From: a bacterium
GTDB taxonomy: Bacteria > Bacteroidota > Ignavibacteria > Kapaibacteriales > UBA2268
Assembly: GCA_024711295.1 (NCBI GenBank)
Contig: JANJTB010000023.1
Location: 1-64,000 of the forward strand
DNA: 64,000 nt
Direction of reading: 5' to 3'
Made by a program: the position numbers and the translations under genes. Shown here in pieces: positions 61,824 through 64,000 of this stretch. The notes under the pieces were generated by a model that was given only the letters and a program-made list of their open reading frames with translations, ran no database searches and was not told the origin of the DNA. Every line of letters starts with the position of its first letter. The first letter of the stretch is position 1.

Positions 61824-63102
61824 ATTTATTGAGTATTTCAATTACTTCTCCAATTAAGAAGAATGAACCAAAATAGAGAATATTACTTTCTCCATTTGTC
61901 ATTTCAACAGCTTGCTGAGTACAATCAGTAATGTATGTATAACTTAATAATCTAGGATTAACTTTTGAAGTAATCTCAGTCGGTGAAAGTGCACGGTCAT
62001 TTTTTATTTTTGGAAGAATTAATTTATATGCAAAATTATTGATTAAATCAATTGCATCACAATTATCTTTATCCTTCATTATTGCAAAGATCATACACCA
62101 CTTTTTGTCAGGATAAAAATATTCAAGAGTTCCGGCAAGATTTAAAATGCTGTTTGAATTATGTGAAGCATCAAGAATTATTATGGGCTTTGTATTAATA
62201 ATCTGAATCCTAGCACTCAGTCCTGTATTTTTAACAATATTTTTAAGCCCTGATTGAATAGAATCATTACTAATGTTAAATTCTGATTTTAGAAGATCTA
62301 TTGCACACAAAACAGTTTGTAAGTTTTGGTATTGGAATTTACCCGGAATAGCAAATTCAAAATTAAACGAAGATTTTCCCAAAAAGTCAGTTTTATATAT
62401 TGGATTATCAATGCTATTATTTATTAGTTCACATCCAACAACATCGTTAGATTTTATTATTTGAGTTAAATCAGAGTATTTTTTTATTACTTCTATTACC
62501 TCAGCACTATTTTCACTAACAATACATGGAACTCCAATCTTAATAATGCCTGCTTTTTGTTCAGCAATCAACTCAATAGTATCTCCTAAATACTCTTTAT
62601 GGTCTAAGTCGATTTTTGAAATAATACTTAAAATCGGTTTGATGATATTTGTTGAATCATACTTACCCCCCATTCCAGTTTCAATTACAGCAAAATCTAC
62701 ATTTTGCTCATTAAAATACATAAAAGCTATTACAGTTGTAATTTCAAAAAATGTAGCTCCCAACTCGTCTGAAATTGGTTTCAATTTTAAATAGTAATCT
62801 ATAAGTTCTTCGTCCGCAATTAAATAATTATTTACTCTGATCCTTTCATTAAAATCAACAAGATGAGGTGAAGTATATAAGCCTGTTTTGTATCCAGATT
62901 CCATTAGTATGGATGCGATAGAACTACATATTGAGCCTTTACCGTTAGTACCCGCAACATGAATAAACCGGAGATTCTTGTGAGGATCTCCAACTGACTC
63001 AGATAATAACAAAGTTCTCTCTAGCCCTGGCTTTATACCAAACCTTTGTTTTGAATATAGATCTTTTAGAACATCTGCTTTTGAAATATTAGCATTTTTC
63101 AT
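61822..63102 (-). CDS. folC: Folylpolyglutamate / dihydrofolate synthase
   Basis: FolC adds glutamate to folates (and often makes dihydrofolate), keeping them in the cell. The 426-residue protein has FIHVAGTNGKGSICSSIASI with the P-loop at about 51-57, LYTSPHLVDFNERIRVN, VIETGMGGKYDSTN, SKIDLDHKEYLGDTIE, and ILDASHNSNS. All core motifs are intact. It is on the minus strand, convergent with the tat genes and divergent from the SDR gene. Confidence 0.94.
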   Translation of the reverse strand: MKNANISKADVLKDLYSKQRFGIKPGLERTLLLSESVGDPHKNLRFIHVAGTNGKGSICSSIASILMESGYKTGLYTSPHLVDFNERIRVNNYLIADEELIDYYLKLKPISDELGATFFEITTVIAFMYFNEQNVDFAVIETGMGGKYDSTNIIKPILSIISKIDLDHKEYLGDTIELIAEQKAGIIKIGVPCIVSENSAEVIEVIKKYSDLTQIIKSNDVVGCELINNSIDNPIYKTDFLGKSSFNFEFAIPGKFQYQNLQTVLCAIDLLKSEFNISNDSIQSGLKNIVKNTGLSARIQIINTKPIIILDASHNSNSILNLAGTLEYFYPDKKWCMIFAIMKDKDNCDAIDLINNFAYKLILPKIKNDRALSPTEITSKVNPRLLSYTYITDCTQQAVEMTNGESNILYFGSFFLIGEVIEILNK

Positions 63103-63161
63103 ACTTCAATTATAAATTCTTTAGTTCATTTTTGAATAATATATTGTAAAGACGCATAATT

Positions 63162-63869
63162 ATGGAAATTAGGGATTTTAATAAATTAAAGGTTTTGATT
63201 ACAGGTGGAAATAAAGGTATTGGATTAGAGATATCAAAGTTATTTGTTGAAAATGAGATTTTTGTTACTTCTTTAAGTAGGACCAAAAATCAGTCAATCA
63301 ATTCTGACAAATATCGGCAAATTGAATGTGATTTATCAAATCAACAAAACATATTAAACTTTGTAAATGAATCTAATGCTAGGAATATTTCGTTTGATAT
63401 TATCATTAACAATGCTGGAATAATTGAATTTGGACAGTTTCATAAAATGGAATTACAACCAAAATTAAACATGATTAATACAAATTTAATAGCTCCAATT
63501 ACATTATTAACCGGTTTTTTACCTAAAATGATAGAAAATAGGTTTGGAATTATAGTAAATATATCATCTATAGGGGCAATTAGCAATTTTGCTAATTGTG
63601 CAGTTTATAATTCATCAAAGGCAGCAATATTATCATTATCCAAATCCTTGAGAAACGAAGTCAGAAAAGATGGAATTAAAATTATTGATATTATCCCCGG
63701 AGCAACTTTTACTGACATTTGGTATGAAGATTTTAAAAACAAGAATAAAGATAGAATGATAAATCCATACTATATAGCAAAATTGATATATGATTCAATA
63801 AAAATGTCAATTGACGGTAATCTGATGACTGAAGAAATAATTATTACCCCACAAGGTGGAAGTTTGTAG
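63162..63869 (+). CDS. Short-chain dehydrogenase/reductase
   Basis: The 235-residue protein has VLITGGNKGIGLEISKLFVE (cofactor-binding GxxxGxG), INNAG, IVNISSIGA with the catalytic Ser, and YNSSKAA, the YxxxK catalytic motif. It is a classical SDR of NAD(P)-dependent oxidoreductases, similar to sepiapterin-reductase-like members. Substrate unknown. It is convergent with dnaA. Confidence 0.9.
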   Translation: MEIRDFNKLKVLITGGNKGIGLEISKLFVENEIFVTSLSRTKNQSINSDKYRQIECDLSNQQNILNFVNESNARNISFDIIINNAGIIEFGQFHKMELQPKLNMINTNLIAPITLLTGFLPKMIENRFGIIVNISSIGAISNFANCAVYNSSKAAILSLSKSLRNEVRKDGIKIIDIIPGATFTDIWYEDFKNKNKDRMINPYYIAKLIYDSIKMSIDGNLMTEEIIITPQGGSL

Positions 63870-63884
63870 TAATTTATTAATTAT

Positions 63885-64000
63885 TCATAACTCATTTTTT
63901 AAAGTTTTTAGCAATGTTTCGAATGACGCTTTTACTTTTCTATCAGTTACCAAATAGTTATCAATAGTTTGACATGAGTGTAAAATAGTTGAATGATCCC
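63885..64000 (-). CDS. dnaA: Chromosomal replication initiator DnaA, C-terminal end (truncated by the window edge)
   Basis: The frame is open from the window edge and stops at TGA (63885-63887). The 38 residues contain DHSTILHSCQTIDNYLVTDR, the DnaA domain IV signature (H-S-T-[IV]-[LI]-H-[SA]), and end with an amphipathic helix (ETLLKTLKNEL). This domain binds the DnaA boxes at the replication origin. Most of the gene lies right of the window. The truncation is only the window edge, not a broken gene. Confidence 0.85.
   Translation of the reverse strand, partial: DHSTILHSCQTIDNYLVTDRKVKASFETLLKTLKNEL

Noticed and set aside
63885-64000. A broken dnaA pseudogene
   Set aside because: The frame is open to the window edge with intact signature residues, so the truncation comes from the window only.

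Overview
The window is A/T-rich and almost fully coding. It looks like chromosome from a Gram-negative-type bacterium of the Bacteroidota/Chlorobiota/Ignavibacteriota (FCB) group. The evidence is: several large secreted proteins ending in type IX secretion (T9SS) sorting domains; DUF3098; a TonB-dependent receptor with a carboxypeptidase-regulatory-like N-terminal domain; outer-membrane genes (bamD, skp-like, lpxD, lgt, lnt, tolC); and promoters of the Bacteroidota form TTTG-N19-TAnnTTTG ahead of rplU and rpsD. A motB-like gene next to fliW and csrA implies a flagellated lineage, so Ignavibacteria or 'Candidatus Kapabacteria' fit better than classical Bacteroidia. That placement is an inference. 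No rRNA, tRNA, CRISPR array, insertion sequence or prophage was seen.

Layout. 0-1.2 kb: the end of a T9SS cargo gene, an RHH/MazF toxin-antitoxin pair, and a decayed second copy of a T9SS tail. 1.2-5.8 kb (minus): a housekeeping run with a VOC protein, lgt, nadK, era, DUF3098 and an MqnA-like enzyme. 6-9.4 kb: a secreted protein, an alginate-export-like porin and bamD. 9.4-14.4 kb: galE, nth, a GT2 glycosyltransferase, rsmG, a REC-PP2C regulator and rplU-rpmA. 14.5-17.9 kb: a large BNR/sortilin-type T9SS protein. 18-21.9 kb (plus): lnt, motB-like, fliW, csrA and a response regulator. 21.9-24.1 kb (minus): an MFS transporter and a DUF5714 protein.

24.3-31.5 kb (plus): a tight five-gene operon, moxR - DUF58 - giant BNR/T9SS protein - batD-like - batA. 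It places a secreted cargo protein inside a MoxR/VWA chaperone-type cluster and is the most unusual arrangement in the window. 31.5-35.7 kb (minus): quinone-oxidoreductase-like gene, purB, lpxD and skp-like. 35.9-43.4 kb (plus): ychF, then an RND efflux operon (tetR-tolC-MFP-RND). 43.6-48.1 kb: an Ig-rich T9SS protein with an N-terminal CX4CH motif, a Gfo/Idh/MocA oxidoreductase and a secreted hypothetical. 48.3-50.9 kb: solitary rpsD, deoC and a class V aminotransferase. 51-56 kb: a secreted protein, a lipoprotein, a TonB receptor and xseAB. 56.2-57.4 kb: a subtilisin-like lipoprotein. 57.5-64 kb: dnaN (minus), then psd-pssA-purS-purQ-tatA-tatB-like (plus), folC (minus), an SDR (plus), and the 3' end of dnaA (minus) at the right edge, so the chromosome origin may be close by.

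Functionally the window mixes envelope biogenesis (lipoprotein maturation, LPS, outer-membrane assembly, phospholipids, Tat export), core replication/translation/nucleotide genes and T9SS surface proteins. Several start codons were moved downstream from the longest reading frame where the extension begins with TTG, runs into a neighbour, or precedes a signal peptide; each case is noted in its entry.
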